Made by a program: the position numbers and the translations under genes. The notes under the pieces are model-generated. The model ran no database searches. It saw only the letters and a program-made list of their open reading frames with translations, and was not told where the DNA came from. A DNA stretch of 64,000 nt, from contig NC_090168.1 in NCBI RefSeq assembly GCF_017916325.1, positions 505,692-569,691 of the forward strand. The letters run 5' to 3'. Shown piece after piece: positions 51,966-62,459 of the stretch (position 1 is the stretch's first letter; each line of letters begins with the position of its first letter). The stretch is from Leishmania martiniquensis. Taxonomy: Eukaryota > Euglenozoa > Kinetoplastea > Trypanosomatida > Trypanosomatidae.

Positions 51966-54503
51966 ATGGACATAACCCCTCTAAGTTCCTGTGCGCTTCG
52001 GAAGCGACTGTGGAGTCTCTTCAATATTTACTCGACCGCAGCGTCGAACAGCGATGGTGTCTGGGAAGCAGCTAAAGCTCGTCGGCTCGAGGCTTCTCGC
52101 TATCACTCGTGTCTTAGTGCCTTCGCACGGCTTAGCAGCTTTCGTAACTTATTTGTAGGCAGCGAGGATGACACAGCAATACGTGCAGCTGCGCAGCAGC
52201 TGCAGTCGAGGCTGACACAGGACCTGCTGTGGGAAGTAGCAGTTCGGCGAGAGGCGAGCTGTGCCCGGCAACAGCAGCGCCGCGCCTCGCTCAAAACAGA
52301 AGAATTTGGTGACAACGGCTGCAGTGGCCATGATTACGCCGACGAGAATGTGCACCGTAAGGCATGCGAAAGCTCCGAGGCGGTTGGCAATGGCACTGTT
52401 TCAGCGCTTAGCGGGGTCCCCGACGCCGCTGATAACGCACAAGATAGCATTTCGTGGTACACCTTCCACTCGGTGATTGTTCTCTACCTGTACAGTGAGC
52501 GCCGCTTCCACCGCTCTTTTCTGGCCTCGGAAGTAGACGCGCTGCGAATCGGCAACAGTGAAGGCAACGTGATGCGCACTGTCCCGGAGGGAGCTTATGT
52601 GGAAGAGAGGCAAGCCATCGTGGCCGAGATGGCACGGCTGCGGCAAAGAAAAGGGCCTTCTGCAAACAGTGCTGCTCCTGTCAGCGAAGTGGAGGCACTC
52701 GAGCTCTCGCCTCGACACCGCCACATCGACTTTGTAATCGATGCCGAGGCGGTCCTCGGCGGACAGCCAGTGGTTAATGGGGCCGCTGTAGCCTCGGCGT
52801 CCTCGCCATCGCGTTCAGCGCTGTTGGAGGTACTTGATGATGAGGTGCCGAAGGAACTAGCGGCGGTGACTGGACGGCAGTGGCCCGCTTCTCCATCACC
52901 GCGAAGGCCTGAGGATGCCACGGAAGGGTTAGCCCATCAGTCCTCCGCGGCTTCTTCGACGCCGCCCGTTGCTCGCGTTCTCAAACTGCGCCTTCAGTCG
53001 CCCTCCCAGCAGAACGTAATGGCGGACCCTCCGCACGCGAAGGCGACGCACCAGCCGTTCGAGTATCCTCGCCGCAAGCATCGTACCGCCAGGCATGCTG
53101 ATGGGGCAGTACCGAAGCGAACCGTTAGCAACGGGAGGGCACAGGCGCATCGAATGTACACAACGCGCCGGCCGCAGGCTCCGCAGCTAGCGAGTTCGGC
53201 GAGTGCGGCGCCGGTATGTACGGCACGTGACGGTAGCGCTGGCGCCGAGGCCTTGTCAGGCAAGCCCGAGCACTCGTGCGACGTGAAGACACTGCCCACC
53301 ACCCGTCATGAAGAGTGCTGCTGCGAAGCGAAGGAGAGTGCTTTCTTACTCCACATTCCACTCGAGCGCGAGCAGACCAGCGAGCAGTCGAGCAGTAGCG
53401 AATATGCGGAGGGCCGCCGTACCACTGCCTTCGCCGTCGACGTGTTGAGAGGCGCAAGTGCTGAGGCAAGTGGTGGTAGTGTATTGATGCAACGCCATTG
53501 GGAGCGGGGAGCTTTGCCAGCAAAGCCGTCGCCCTCTCGAGCCTCCTCAAATGGGGCACGAGACCTGGAGGATGCAGTGAAGGATCAGGAAGACCAGCCG
53601 CCTCCAACGCACACTTCGCGGCGGCACAGTGCCATGAAGCTCTTTGTGCAGGACTCCCCTATGTCGATTGGCGAGCCGGTTGCACACCCCTCCCTCCAGG
53701 ACGAGTGGCATGCTGGAGCAGCAGCGGCCCAGGCGATGGTGGCGCCAGGGGGCCACGCCACAGCACCGTCGCTGACATCGACACCGCGGGAGGACGCGTC
53801 GAGCACACGGCGGCACTCTGCAGCCTACCGTGAGGCTTCATCTGCAGCACCAGCGCCTTCCATTCACCGATTCATGACGATGCCGCAAGCTGCACCGCAG
53901 CGGCCACGTGAACCGCAACTGCAGCACCCGCCCTTTCGCCAGCTCTCGCCCCAGGAGTTTATAGGGTCACCGTGTATTCTGTCGCCATCCGATACGTCGT
54001 CACCGGCCAAAAAGAGAGGCTGGCGCGTGTCAGCGACGGAGCAGCAGCAGCAGCAGTACCGAACTCTGATTCCCGCACCAACCCCCACCTACCCATCACC
54101 CCCGACGCTGATCCCCTCTGCTTCATGTGAGGCAACAAACCGCCCGCTGGCGGGGGCACGTGAAATGAAGTCGACCGTGACGGACGAGGCAATGCGCACG
54201 CCAACACGGTGCCGGTCACTCGGCCCGCAGGGCCTCACATGTCGCACCCCAGCTCATGCGGTATCTCCCGTGACACGCCAGCCAACGGTAGCGACGCCGC
54301 CAGCATTGGTGACAACGACGCAGCAGCACATGGATGGGCGATCGCCCCCACCTCGGCTGTCGAGTCGTGCGAGAGTTCGCTCTATGAGCCTCGGAAGCCG
54401 CGCTCCGCTGACACCACCACGTGTACCTTCCACACGTGTGTGTTTGTCTCCATCGGGAAGCGTACAAGTAACACCGCCTCCCTCGGTGTCATACCCAACG
54501 TAA
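51966..54503 (+). CDS. Large disordered protein of unknown role, 845 residues
   Basis: Not recognised. The first 200 residues look ordered and helical (MDITPLSSCALRKRLWSLFN, then AIRAAAQQLQSRLTQDLLWE), including a conserved-looking WYTFHSVIVLYLYSERRFHR near 163-182. The rest is rich in Ser, Ala, Pro, Arg and Gln, with a short Gln run (EQQQQQY near 690), many SP and RxxS sites and a repeated arginine-serine style at the C-terminus (RARVRSMSLGSRAPLTPP), typical of heavily phosphorylated cytoskeletal proteins, though that is inference. No catalytic motif or membrane segment. The frame is open to TTG 51891; 51966 is the first ATG after the predicted acceptor. Confidence 0.82.
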   Translation: MDITPLSSCALRKRLWSLFNIYSTAASNSDGVWEAAKARRLEASRYHSCLSAFARLSSFRNLFVGSEDDTAIRAAAQQLQSRLTQDLLWEVAVRREASCARQQQRRASLKTEEFGDNGCSGHDYADENVHRKACESSEAVGNGTVSALSGVPDAADNAQDSISWYTFHSVIVLYLYSERRFHRSFLASEVDALRIGNSEGNVMRTVPEGAYVEERQAIVAEMARLRQRKGPSANSAAPVSEVEALELSPRHRHIDFVIDAEAVLGGQPVVNGAAVASASSPSRSALLEVLDDEVPKELAAVTGRQWPASPSPRRPEDATEGLAHQSSAASSTPPVARVLKLRLQSPSQQNVMADPPHAKATHQPFEYPRRKHRTARHADGAVPKRTVSNGRAQAHRMYTTRRPQAPQLASSASAAPVCTARDGSAGAEALSGKPEHSCDVKTLPTTRHEECCCEAKESAFLLHIPLEREQTSEQSSSSEYAEGRRTTAFAVDVLRGASAEASGGSVLMQRHWERGALPAKPSPSRASSNGARDLEDAVKDQEDQPPPTHTSRRHSAMKLFVQDSPMSIGEPVAHPSLQDEWHAGAAAAQAMVAPGGHATAPSLTSTPREDASSTRRHSAAYREASSAAPAPSIHRFMTMPQAAPQRPREPQLQHPPFRQLSPQEFIGSPCILSPSDTSSPAKKRGWRVSATEQQQQQYRTLIPAPTPTYPSPPTLIPSASCEATNRPLAGAREMKSTVTDEAMRTPTRCRSLGPQGLTCRTPAHAVSPVTRQPTVATPPALVTTTQQHMDGRSPPPRLSSRARVRSMSLGSRAPLTPPRVPSTRVCLSPSGSVQVTPPPSVSYPT

Positions 54504-55296
54504 TCGTAGAAGCGGCGGCGAGGTGGCCTGTTGTCGCAGGTTTGGGGAGAAAGCGGTAGCAGACCGGGAAGGTGAGTGGAAAAGGTAAAGAAGGGAGGGT
54601 GTGGGGTAAACACCACACCGGCACCCCCATCGCACCGCTCTTCCCCTCCCCACTCACCTACACACACACGCACACACAGACTGTCCCACTTCGCCCTCCA
54701 TCCAACCTCCTTTGCTTCCACTGATTCGAAGCCTTCCTTTGCCTCGCGATGGCGCCTTGTCGCGTTTCTGCGCGCGTGCGTGTTTTCTGCTTCTGCCTCG
54801 CACCCTATTCTCTCCCTCATTTCGAGGCGTCATGAAACCGCAGCCCTTCTCCACGCCACCGCCACCGCCACCGCCACCACCACCACCCGACACGCACACA
54901 CGCACACACACTTCCTTAGCAGAAGAAAAACATTGCATATCGAATTCCTCAGCAAAGACGGAAAAAGGAGAGGATACCCACGCGCAAGGCTCGGCCTCAT
55001 CGGGCAACGCCAACAGCGAAAAGAGCTCCAGGCCTGCTAAGAAACGCTGCAACGCATCAAGTCACTTCTGCGCCACTCTCCACGTGCTCCTGTCCACGGT
55101 GCACCCGTCCCATCCCCCTTCCCTTTCTCTCCACCTTTCGTACGGAATGGCACTCGCCTTCGTATGCGTCAAAGCCGTCTGGCCGTGCTCTTCCACTCTC
55201 GCCTCCCCTCTGCACATCTCCTCCGCGAGTGCATAGCTGCCGCTAACCATAGCCACACAAATCGCTGCGTGCGCACCAGAAGAACGCAGCCTTCCT
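54504..55296. other. Intergenic region
   Basis: Contains CA-rich and CCG/CCA-rich stretches (54855-54915) and an ATG frame at 54832-55236 (134 codons, with an 11-proline run) that could be an upstream ORF or a chance frame. C/T tracts at about 55188-55222 are followed by AG sites before the next gene; no ATG lies between 55240 and 55297. Confidence 0.5.
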
Positions 55297-56289
55297 ATGC
55301 ACAGCATGCCGCGAGCAAGTGCACCTGTGGCGCCTTGCTTCGGCCCTTTTCGCCAGCCACCTCTCATTGCCAGCCCACGGCGCACGTCTCTGTGGCGCCT
55401 CTCGGCATCGACAGTATCACTAGGGACTTCTTTTCCTACTCACAGCAGAAGCAGTGTCGGCTCTTCGGCAGCGTGTAGCGGTCCGTCGTTCCAGCGCGCG
55501 CACATTCGCACGGTTATTCCTCCTCGCCCGGCTGTCACGACGCTGGTTTACCTCGATCACTTCGGGCGAGCAGTGCGCACCGGCGTCGAGACAGACCTCT
55601 CGCTCATCCGCACCCGCGACAACAAGTTCTACCTGCAGCGGGTGCTGCCCAACGGGGAAGTGGTGCGGTGGTTGGCGCCTGGCCTCAACTATCTCAAGAA
55701 TGTCACCAACTTCGAAACGTACGCGCTCAATGAGATCGATGAGAACGGCGGCGTCGTGATACCTTCTGATGTGATGCCGACCGCGGCCAACGACGCGCCA
55801 GGGCTCCATGACGCTGTCTTCTATATTACGAAGCTCGAAGCGACGAGCAAGTTCACCCGAAAAGACCGTCGTCGCTGGCACCGCCGCCTCTTTGCACACT
55901 GGAAGGAAAGCCCCGAGAAGTACCTCAGCCACACGCTCGGCACCTACGGCATCGCGTTCCTTGTGACGCTTTGGGTCTGCGTGCGCGGCTTCCACAGCAT
56001 CAAGAACCAGAAGCCGTTCTGGGATGCCAACGTGTACGGCGTTACCGACGAGGAGCGCGAGCGCACGGACCCGTGGCTGCAACTGAAGCGCTTCTCCGAA
56101 CGTCACCCCGAGCATGAAGGAGTGGATATGACTGTAACGATGCTATCGCCGGGCCAGTCGCGGCTGTCAAGTGCGCGTGCCGAACTGCGCGAGTCGGACT
56201 TCACCGACCCGCACTACCACAGCGAGTTCTGGTGGAAGGTGCGGCATTGCTGCTACTATGGTCACTGGCCGAAGGGTTTGGCGGAGTAG
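55297..56289 (+). CDS. Single-pass mitochondrial-type membrane protein, 330 residues
   Basis: Not recognised. The N-terminal 70 residues are rich in Ser, Arg, Pro and Ala with no acidic residue, a long presequence-like region (MHSMPRASAPVAPCFGPFRQ). A soluble segment at about 80-205 has ordered character (TLVYLDHFGRAVRTGVETDL, VRWLAPGLNYLKNVTNFETY). One hydrophobic segment lies at about 213-231 (LGTYGIAFLVTLWVCVRGF). The C-terminal 95 residues are charged and end in a Trp/Tyr/His/Cys-rich piece (FWWKVRHCCYYGHW). This layout fits an accessory subunit or assembly factor of an inner-membrane complex, but no family can be named. GC-ending codons dominate from residue 70 on. Confidence 0.82.
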   Translation: MHSMPRASAPVAPCFGPFRQPPLIASPRRTSLWRLSASTVSLGTSFPTHSRSSVGSSAACSGPSFQRAHIRTVIPPRPAVTTLVYLDHFGRAVRTGVETDLSLIRTRDNKFYLQRVLPNGEVVRWLAPGLNYLKNVTNFETYALNEIDENGGVVIPSDVMPTAANDAPGLHDAVFYITKLEATSKFTRKDRRRWHRRLFAHWKESPEKYLSHTLGTYGIAFLVTLWVCVRGFHSIKNQKPFWDANVYGVTDEERERTDPWLQLKRFSERHPEHEGVDMTVTMLSPGQSRLSSARAELRESDFTDPHYHSEFWWKVRHCCYYGHWPKGLAE

Positions 56290-57065
56290 CCAGGACGCTT
56301 CAACGCGAAAACGCCAGCTCGTGCGCATCCGTCCCAGGCACGCGTGCGCGTGGTCCGAAGTGGGGACGAACCGCGGCGAACGCGAGCGAGGCTGCGCGCT
56401 GTGAAGCTGGTATCTGCCTCTCTGCTATAGACTGCCAACTGCACCTACTCTGCAGCTCACAGGAGGTGTGATGAAATGGGGCACCTTGCCCCACCTTTAT
56501 TGGTTGCCCTTATAGGGTGTAGTAGTGCTTGCTTGCCTCTAGTGCTAGGATGGTGTGCTCATCTGTGTGGATAGTGAATTGGGAGTGCGCTTATTGGTAT
56601 CAGTGGCATCGCTTCGCAGAAGCGCCTCCGCGTACATGCATCCGGGAAGGGGAGGAAGGCTGTCGTGTACGACTCTTCCAGAAATATCGACCGCCTCAAA
56701 CAGCACGAGCACCACGAAGAAAAAGAAAAGCTTTCATCGTGGAATGGCCAACGAAAGGAGGAGCAGTGGAGGCAGCGCCGCCACTTGACACCCTCGGCTC
56801 CATCTGCTCTTACACCCAAGGAACAGTATCCACAGTGGCCCTGCCCCCATCCTCTCGCCCCTTTCGGTTGAAAAAGCTGGACGAGCGCAACGACTGCGTG
56901 TTGCGCACTGCGCATTCTCTCTCCTCCATCCATTGCATGTATCCTCCCTCTGCTCAAACGGCGTCACACACAACCATGTGCAACGAACAAATAGGCCCAT
57001 TCAATTCACGCCTGTGCGAACGCCCAAGGGGGAAAAAAACGAAAAAGGGAGGAGGGAGCGTATCC
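56290..57065. other. Intergenic region and leader of the thioredoxin-like gene
   Basis: An open frame reaches from 56529 into the next gene but starts at TTG or GTG and has mixed codon use. Pyrimidine tracts lie at 56919-56936 and 56941-56951; no AG occurs after them until 56993-56994. An acceptor there makes 57066 the first ATG and excludes the upstream in-frame ATG at 56976. Confidence 0.55.
56919..56994 (+). promoter_or_regulatory. Predicted trans-splice acceptor deciding the thioredoxin-like start
   Basis: C/T tract, then about 40 bases free of AG, then AG at 56993-56994. Upstream in-frame ATGs at 56937 and 56976 would be removed from the mRNA, leaving 57066. Confidence 0.5.
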
Positions 57066-57569
57066 ATGTCGATGACTCAAAGTATTGTGCGGCGCATCTT
57101 TGGCGATCGCAAGCTTCCAGAGAACCTGTCGAATGAGGAGTATGACAAGTATATGCAAGAAAACTTCCCAAAGTGGATGAAGGAGTTCGAGGACGGCGGC
57201 TTCCTCGAGAAAACGAAGTTGCCTCCCATCAAGAGTGAGGAGGAACTCATCACAAAGCTGCAGGAGCACAAAGACGAGTTAATGGTGATTAAGTACTGGA
57301 AGCACGGGTGCATCCCTTGTCTGACGTTTGCAGAGATGTACAAGGAGGCGGCGGAGAGGTGCGCCAAGGAGAAGAAGAAGATTGTGTGGTACAGCGTTGA
57401 TACCAAGGCGCTTAGCACGCGTCAGCTCATTGACTACCAGCTCATCTCCGGCACCCCAACCATTCAAACCTTCACAGGCCAGAAGCAGGTGGGCAATGAA
57501 ATACGGGCTGTCAACGTAGAGGAGTTGCTAGGAGAGCTGGACAAGCGTGTTCCCAAGTCGACATCGTGA
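57066..57569 (+). CDS. Thioredoxin-like protein with CIPC active site, 167 residues
   Basis: Thioredoxin fold with a redox motif. Residues 73-79 (MVIKYWK) form the strand before the active site, GCIPCLTF carries C82-I-P-C85, and the cis-proline is in SGTPTIQTF (P131), as expected after strand 4. The C-terminal helix is VNVEELLGELDKRV. The N-terminal 60 residues are an extra helical, Lys/Glu-rich region (DRKLPENLSNEEYDKYMQEN) not found in plain thioredoxins of about 105 residues. The CIPC dipeptide differs from CGPC of classical thioredoxin and CPPC of tryparedoxin, so reductant and substrate cannot be assumed. The very N-terminus (SIVRRIFGDRK) could be a weak mitochondrial signal. A second ATG at 57072 is an equally good start. 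Confidence 0.9.
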   Translation: MSMTQSIVRRIFGDRKLPENLSNEEYDKYMQENFPKWMKEFEDGGFLEKTKLPPIKSEEELITKLQEHKDELMVIKYWKHGCIPCLTFAEMYKEAAERCAKEKKKIVWYSVDTKALSTRQLIDYQLISGTPTIQTFTGQKQVGNEIRAVNVEELLGELDKRVPKSTS

Positions 57570-59468
57570 TCGAGTGAAGTACAGCGACGGGCCTGCGTTC
57601 GTGTCCGCATACCGCTATTCCTCTGAGCTCAGAGTCATTTTCTCCTTCACCACATTTGGTCCTGTCGCAGCGGACTGCCTATTTGTGGTGAGGTATGTGT
57701 GTGTGTGTGTGTGCGTGTTTGTGTGTCTTTGGATATGGAAGAGGGATTCAGGTAGTGTGAGCGCCGCCGCAGTTCTCACTGAGCGTGCCGTTGCCAAAGC
57801 GCTTGGGGTTACCGGGGAAAGACCTATACGATCCCTCTCCACCCCCCTTCGTCGACCCGTGTGTGAGCACACATTTACACACGATTGCACCCCTCTGCAA
57901 CGTCGCAATCCGGCGCCATTTGTTCACCCCCCCCTTCCCAACTTTCTTCCTCGCTTATCCACGCAACGCTCCACATTCCCTCGCACTTGTTCCCCGCCCT
58001 CTCTTCTTTTGCCCGCTCTCTGCCTCTGCATCCCGGTCCAGAGGGCGGGAGGGAGAAAGGGGGGGCGCACCTCGCACTGGAAGTGGCATCTCAGGGGCTC
58101 CGTAACCTCCCCCACGCTGCGTGTGTGAAAGCCGAGCAGTCCCCATCCCTGCCTAACACAGAGCCGCTTCTGGTGGCGGCGCAGGCTCAAACGCCCACAA
58201 TGTGGGTAAAGTCACTATTGTGTATGCCTCTGCTGATGTAGGCGGTCACTTTATGATTGATGTTGCGTCATAGCCATCATCGGCAGTGAACGGGTCTGCC
58301 CCATCCCTGGGATGTAAGTGTCAACGAGACTTGAGCGTGCGGCTTCCAGAGGGGCGGGGGGGGGACGGAGTAGCGGCCGGTGTAATGGTGGCGGGCGATG
58401 GGTAGGGTTCGAGAACAGAGTCTGTGCTTGGATGGCTGAGTGGGCGCGTGGCTGTAAAGCGTGTGTCTATTGGCGGCCTCACATGACGCCACAGGCCTTC
58501 GACAAACTTGAGACGGGGGAAGGAGGGGGGAGGGGCAGAGAGGAGTGCGGGCCAGTTTCTGCGGCAGGCAATGGGCGCATTTGAACTTAAAAAGCCTTTG
58601 TGCCCCTCAGGGAGCGCTTTATCCCCCCCCACCTCCTCCTCTTTCCTCGACCGGTCACCGATGCGGCTGTATAAATAGGTGTGTCTGCGCAGGCGCATAG
58701 TGGTCCCCCCTGGCCGACTCTGCTTCCTTCCTTTCTTCTCACCCTCCCCCACCTCTTTCACTGGACAACTCATTTGATGTGGGTGGAGGGAGGGCGAGGC
58801 CGCTTTTATCGCTGCATCGGACCGCATCACCCCCAGTAGTACACATATATCTTTACGTATACACGTATAGGCATATGTGTATGAATACTCTCTCGGGCGT
58901 CATGGACCAGCTGAATAAGGGAAAGGAGAGGAAAGCTAAAAAGAAATGGTAAAGACGCGCCATGCTCATGCGTGCGCCTGCCGTGAAAACGGCACCACAA
59001 CACTTTTTTATGCAGCCACTGCTGTCCACTTTGCCCACGAAAAGGTTCAGTTCTTCTCCCGATCTCTTCTCTTCTCTCGTGAAGCGGTAACCGAAAAGAA
59101 AGCAAAAAAGGGGGAAGTCAGCCTTTTTAGTGCACACACAGCTCTCTCCTACGCGTAACGCTCATCCATCACTGCGTTTGCCGCCGCCACCCCTCCCCTC
59201 CCTTCTCTCTCAGCATCATCCTTATCACTTTTCTGCTTCGTTCTTTTCCTGTGTGTGTGTAAATATTTTTTTGTGTTTGCATGTGCTCGTGTGTGTGTGT
59301 GTGTGCATATTTTTTACCGTTTTGAGCGGAGGGCGAACAAGATGGTGTTGGAACACTGCAGAAAAAAAGTTGCCTTCAGTAAAGATATGTGCCGCCGCTG
59401 TTGCAGGTCGGCTCCGTCTTCTCCTCATCTCCCTCCCCATCTCGGCTCTTCTTGCACTGTCTTGTGTA
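57570..59468. other. Intergenic region upstream of the MFS transporter
   Basis: About 1.9 kb. TG repeats (57698-57723, 59249-59260, 59290-59305), C runs, and G-rich patches at 58361-58372 and 58517-58535. A UGUAAAUA-type element lies at 59258-59265, similar to the site predicted for the PUF protein of this window. A C/T tract with AG at 59212-59213 and a weaker AG at 59406-59407 are possible acceptors; with the first, short upstream ATG frames precede the transporter start. No gene is supported. Confidence 0.55.
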
Positions 59469-61226
59469 ATGGACCGTGCGGCCGGAATGCCGCGGCCCGT
59501 ATCGTTTCATGATCGACGCGGAGAGGAGGTAGCCAGCGGTGACAACCTCAGCACCAACAGCTGTGGTAGCCGCCCCTCCACCCTCAATTCACCCAACCGA
59601 TCGTGGATCGATGTCAGCCTCCATAGCCTTGTCTTTTCCACCAGCAGCAGCTTTGCCGGTGTCACCGGCAAAATCGCGGTGCCCACCGCTGCAGTGGCAT
59701 CGGCAGGCCCTGGACAGAGCACCGAGGTCGCCGATGCAATCGGCTCTGCCTCTGTGACCCCAGCAACTGCAGTCGCCACCGCAGTCACTGTCGACATGAC
59801 TCCAGCTATCATCGGGTACTTCAGTTCCGCCTTCGGAAGTGGTATCTGCAGCTTCTGCAGTCGCATCTTTCAAGCGAAAGGGTTTTCTGCGTACGAGATC
59901 GGTATCCTTGTCTCAGCAAATCCTCTGATGAACATGACTCTGCTGCCTGTGCTAAGCTACCTGGCCGACAAGTTCCGGTGTCAGACGGCGATGTCACTTG
60001 TGAGCACGGTCCTGGCTACCGTGTCGACGTTAGGGTACACCGCCTCCGACGGGCGTGTGGTCGCCACAGCGTGCTTCCTTGTGATGACAGCTTCACGCGT
60101 CCTATTAGGCCCGCTTCTTGACCAGCGAATCTTAATGATGTTTCCAAAGGAAGAGCGATCCAGCTCGTGGAGCTATGTCCGCTCCTACGCAGCCTATGGC
60201 TGGGGCATCGGGTCCTTTGTGTCAGCGCTCATCTTCTCGTATACGGGCAGCTGGGTGCCTGTGACCATTCAGTACGTGCTCGGCCAGGTCGGCTTGGCGT
60301 ACTGCATGCTGGTGATACAACCCTATGAGCGCATCGAGCGTGTTCGGGTACAGTTCGTGGAGGTACTGAAGCTGCTGGGAGGTAGCCGGCGGCTCATGCT
60401 ATTCTTGCTGGCCGCGACGATGATGGGCACCGGGTACAGTTTCATCGACAACTTTCTCTTCCTCTTTCTGGGTGATCTGGGCGGGTCGGAGACACTGATG
60501 GGTCTCACCGTTATCCTCACCGTAAGTACCGAAATTCCCCTCTTCCAAATGTCAGCGCGGCTGCACCGGATGTTCACGGAACGCCAAATGATGACGATTG
60601 CCATGAGCGTTTGGGTGTTCAGAGTCACGTGCTACGCCATGCTCACAAAGGCATGGATGGTCCTGCTCATCGAGCCCCTGCACGGCGTGACCTTTGCCTT
60701 CATGTGGCTCCCGTCCGTGCAGCTTATCTCGCGCGCGTTCCCACGAAAGCTGTCCAGCTCGGCCACCGGTGTGCTCTTCACCTTAACGAGCGGCGTAGGC
60801 CCCATGGTTGGAAACCTGGTCGCTGGTACCCTCTACACATTGGTGGGGCCGCACAAGATGTTCCTGTACGCGGCAGCCGCCATGACGTCTGCGCTGATTT
60901 TCTACCAGCTTCTCGATCGCATTCTGGAGCGTCGCGGTTTACCAGTGTCGTACGACCAAGACGCTGGCCCCGTAGCCGTCACAGCCCCCACCATGACGGT
61001 GGACAAAGCCCGAGTCCAGGCACAGACCATGCATCAAGATGCCTCGCCCCACCCTCCCAACGTTCCAGGGACCACCGGTGATCGGCCCACCCCCGACGCA
61101 CCCTTGGGGTCGCCTCGCCCAGAAGAGCTCGATGACGTCGACACGGGGCAGCGGAGGAAGGCCACCAGGGCGGAGATCGAACTCTCTCCTTCCTTTATGA
61201 CGAGTGCTGCAGACTCAAAGGCATAA
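59469..61226 (+). CDS. Major facilitator superfamily transporter, MFSD6/LacY-like type, 585 residues
   Basis: Membrane transporter. Residues 1-115 are a Ser/Ala/Thr-rich, probably cytoplasmic N-terminus. About twelve hydrophobic segments follow between about 117 and 490, for example GYFSSAFGSGICSFCSRIFQ, LLPVLSYLADKFR (the family's loop 2-3 motif region, here LADKFRCQ), YGWGIGSFVSALIFSYTGSW and VLFTLTSGVGPMVGNLVAG. The motifs YEIGILVSANPL and VLLGPLLDQRILMM match the MFS_1-like group that includes MFSD6 and bacterial LacY-type proteins; substrate unknown. The tail (about 500-585) is charged and disordered. The open frame goes up to 59130, but no ATG occurs before 59469, which is therefore the start. 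Confidence 0.9.
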   Translation: MDRAAGMPRPVSFHDRRGEEVASGDNLSTNSCGSRPSTLNSPNRSWIDVSLHSLVFSTSSSFAGVTGKIAVPTAAVASAGPGQSTEVADAIGSASVTPATAVATAVTVDMTPAIIGYFSSAFGSGICSFCSRIFQAKGFSAYEIGILVSANPLMNMTLLPVLSYLADKFRCQTAMSLVSTVLATVSTLGYTASDGRVVATACFLVMTASRVLLGPLLDQRILMMFPKEERSSSWSYVRSYAAYGWGIGSFVSALIFSYTGSWVPVTIQYVLGQVGLAYCMLVIQPYERIERVRVQFVEVLKLLGGSRRLMLFLLAATMMGTGYSFIDNFLFLFLGDLGGSETLMGLTVILTVSTEIPLFQMSARLHRMFTERQMMTIAMSVWVFRVTCYAMLTKAWMVLLIEPLHGVTFAFMWLPSVQLISRAFPRKLSSSATGVLFTLTSGVGPMVGNLVAGTLYTLVGPHKMFLYAAAAMTSALIFYQLLDRILERRGLPVSYDQDAGPVAVTAPTMTVDKARVQAQTMHQDASPHPPNVPGTTGDRPTPDAPLGSPRPEELDDVDTGQRRKATRAEIELSPSFMTSAADSKA

Positions 61227-61321
61227 TCTTGTCTTCCCATTCCGTTTCTCTTTTTCGGTCGTCCCATTCAGTGTCTCCTTCGGCCACCGTCCCCACCTGC
61301 ACAGCTGTGCGCCGACAGGCA

Positions 61322-61504
61322 CAGCTCAGCCTCCCTGCCCCCTTCCTCGGGCACGTGCTGCGCGCCTCCTCCCGCCTTCCCTCGGCTACCGTTCCGGCTC
61401 TCTTCTGAGCACCGCACGCCTTGCGCGGGCGCGGTGCGCCGTGCCGGATGCTCCAGCGACAAAGACCAGGCGGTGGCGCCGCCATGCCGGCGCAATGGCA
61501 GGCC
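61322..61504 (-). repeat. Dispersed GC-rich repeat, shorter copy in inverted orientation
   Basis: The reverse complement of 61361-61504 matches 20344-20487 with four differences counted, and 61322-61366 matches about 20788-20826. Relative to the copy at 20.3 kb, about 306 internal bases are missing, with CGCGCA at the junction. It lies about 100 bases after the MFS stop codon, inside the probable 3' UTR. Confidence 0.8.
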
Positions 61505-62459
61505 TGCCCGCTTTCCCCTCGCGCAGGAATTCACAGTGGCTGAAGGCAAGCGGGTGTGAGAGGCGCTCACGTGGCGCGCCAGCAGCGCCGTCACAGGTGC
61601 GCGGATGCGCCGCGGTATACCATCCCCCGCCGTTGTGCGGGCCGTGCAGAGCGGCATGAGCAGGAGTGGGGGGAGAGTCGGGAGCACCGACAACCGCGCC
61701 TATTTCTCTCTCGGTCTCCGCTGGTCGCATGGCCTTCGCGTCAGTTCCGGCTTCAGCACCACTGCTTCGCGCGCAGCGCGATGCCGGCAGTCAGAGAAGG
61801 ACAACGCTGTGGTGTCGCTACAGCTTCCCTTTCTTGGGCGCCGCCTAGTCGTTCTTGCGATTTGATGTTGCGCACTGAAGGCGTACAAGAGCAAGTACTG
61901 GTGCTTCGCTCAGCAGAGAAGTCGCTTGCATCGTGCTGCTGACTCTCCCTGTCTGAAAAGCGGACTCGCGGCTTTTTACAGTGTAAGGCTACGGAAAACC
62001 ACAGGGCGGCCCCTGGGAGGAGGAGCGGATGGTGTGGGGAGCACAGAAAGTGTCTCTCTCTCTCTGCGTCTGCAGAGCAGGGGCTGTCTAGGTGTTGGAA
62101 GAAACCGGTGAATCCGTTGGTTGCGCCTGACTTGCCAAGATGCACAAGGCAGCCCTCGTGGATGAGCGATCGCGTTGAAGTGCGGTAGATGAGTTGTTTT
62201 CGAGTCGCTCTGCTTTTCCTTTTGTTTGGCGTTTCGCGTGAGCGGGGACCCACCCAGTGCTCGAGGCTGCGTTGGCATGAGGGTGGTCAGGGTTCATCCA
62301 GAGCGTTTCGCTGCCACCTTCCTACAACGCAATGGCACAGTAGAGTCGCTTTGCATTCCGCGCTGGTGTATACCAGTAGTGGCGGCGGGGGGGACCCTTT
62401 GGTGAGGCCCAAATCTTACGGGCCGGCAGTACCCTATTGCTGTAAGTCGAGCTGCAGCT

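Noticed and set aside
54832..55236. 134-codon frame with an 11-proline run upstream of the membrane-protein gene
   Set aside because: Mixed codon bias, microsatellite-derived start, and lies in the probable leader; at most an upstream ORF.
56529..57065. N-terminal extension of the thioredoxin-like gene (open to 56529)
   Set aside because: Starts at a non-ATG codon, lies before the predicted acceptor at 56994, and is low in coding bias.
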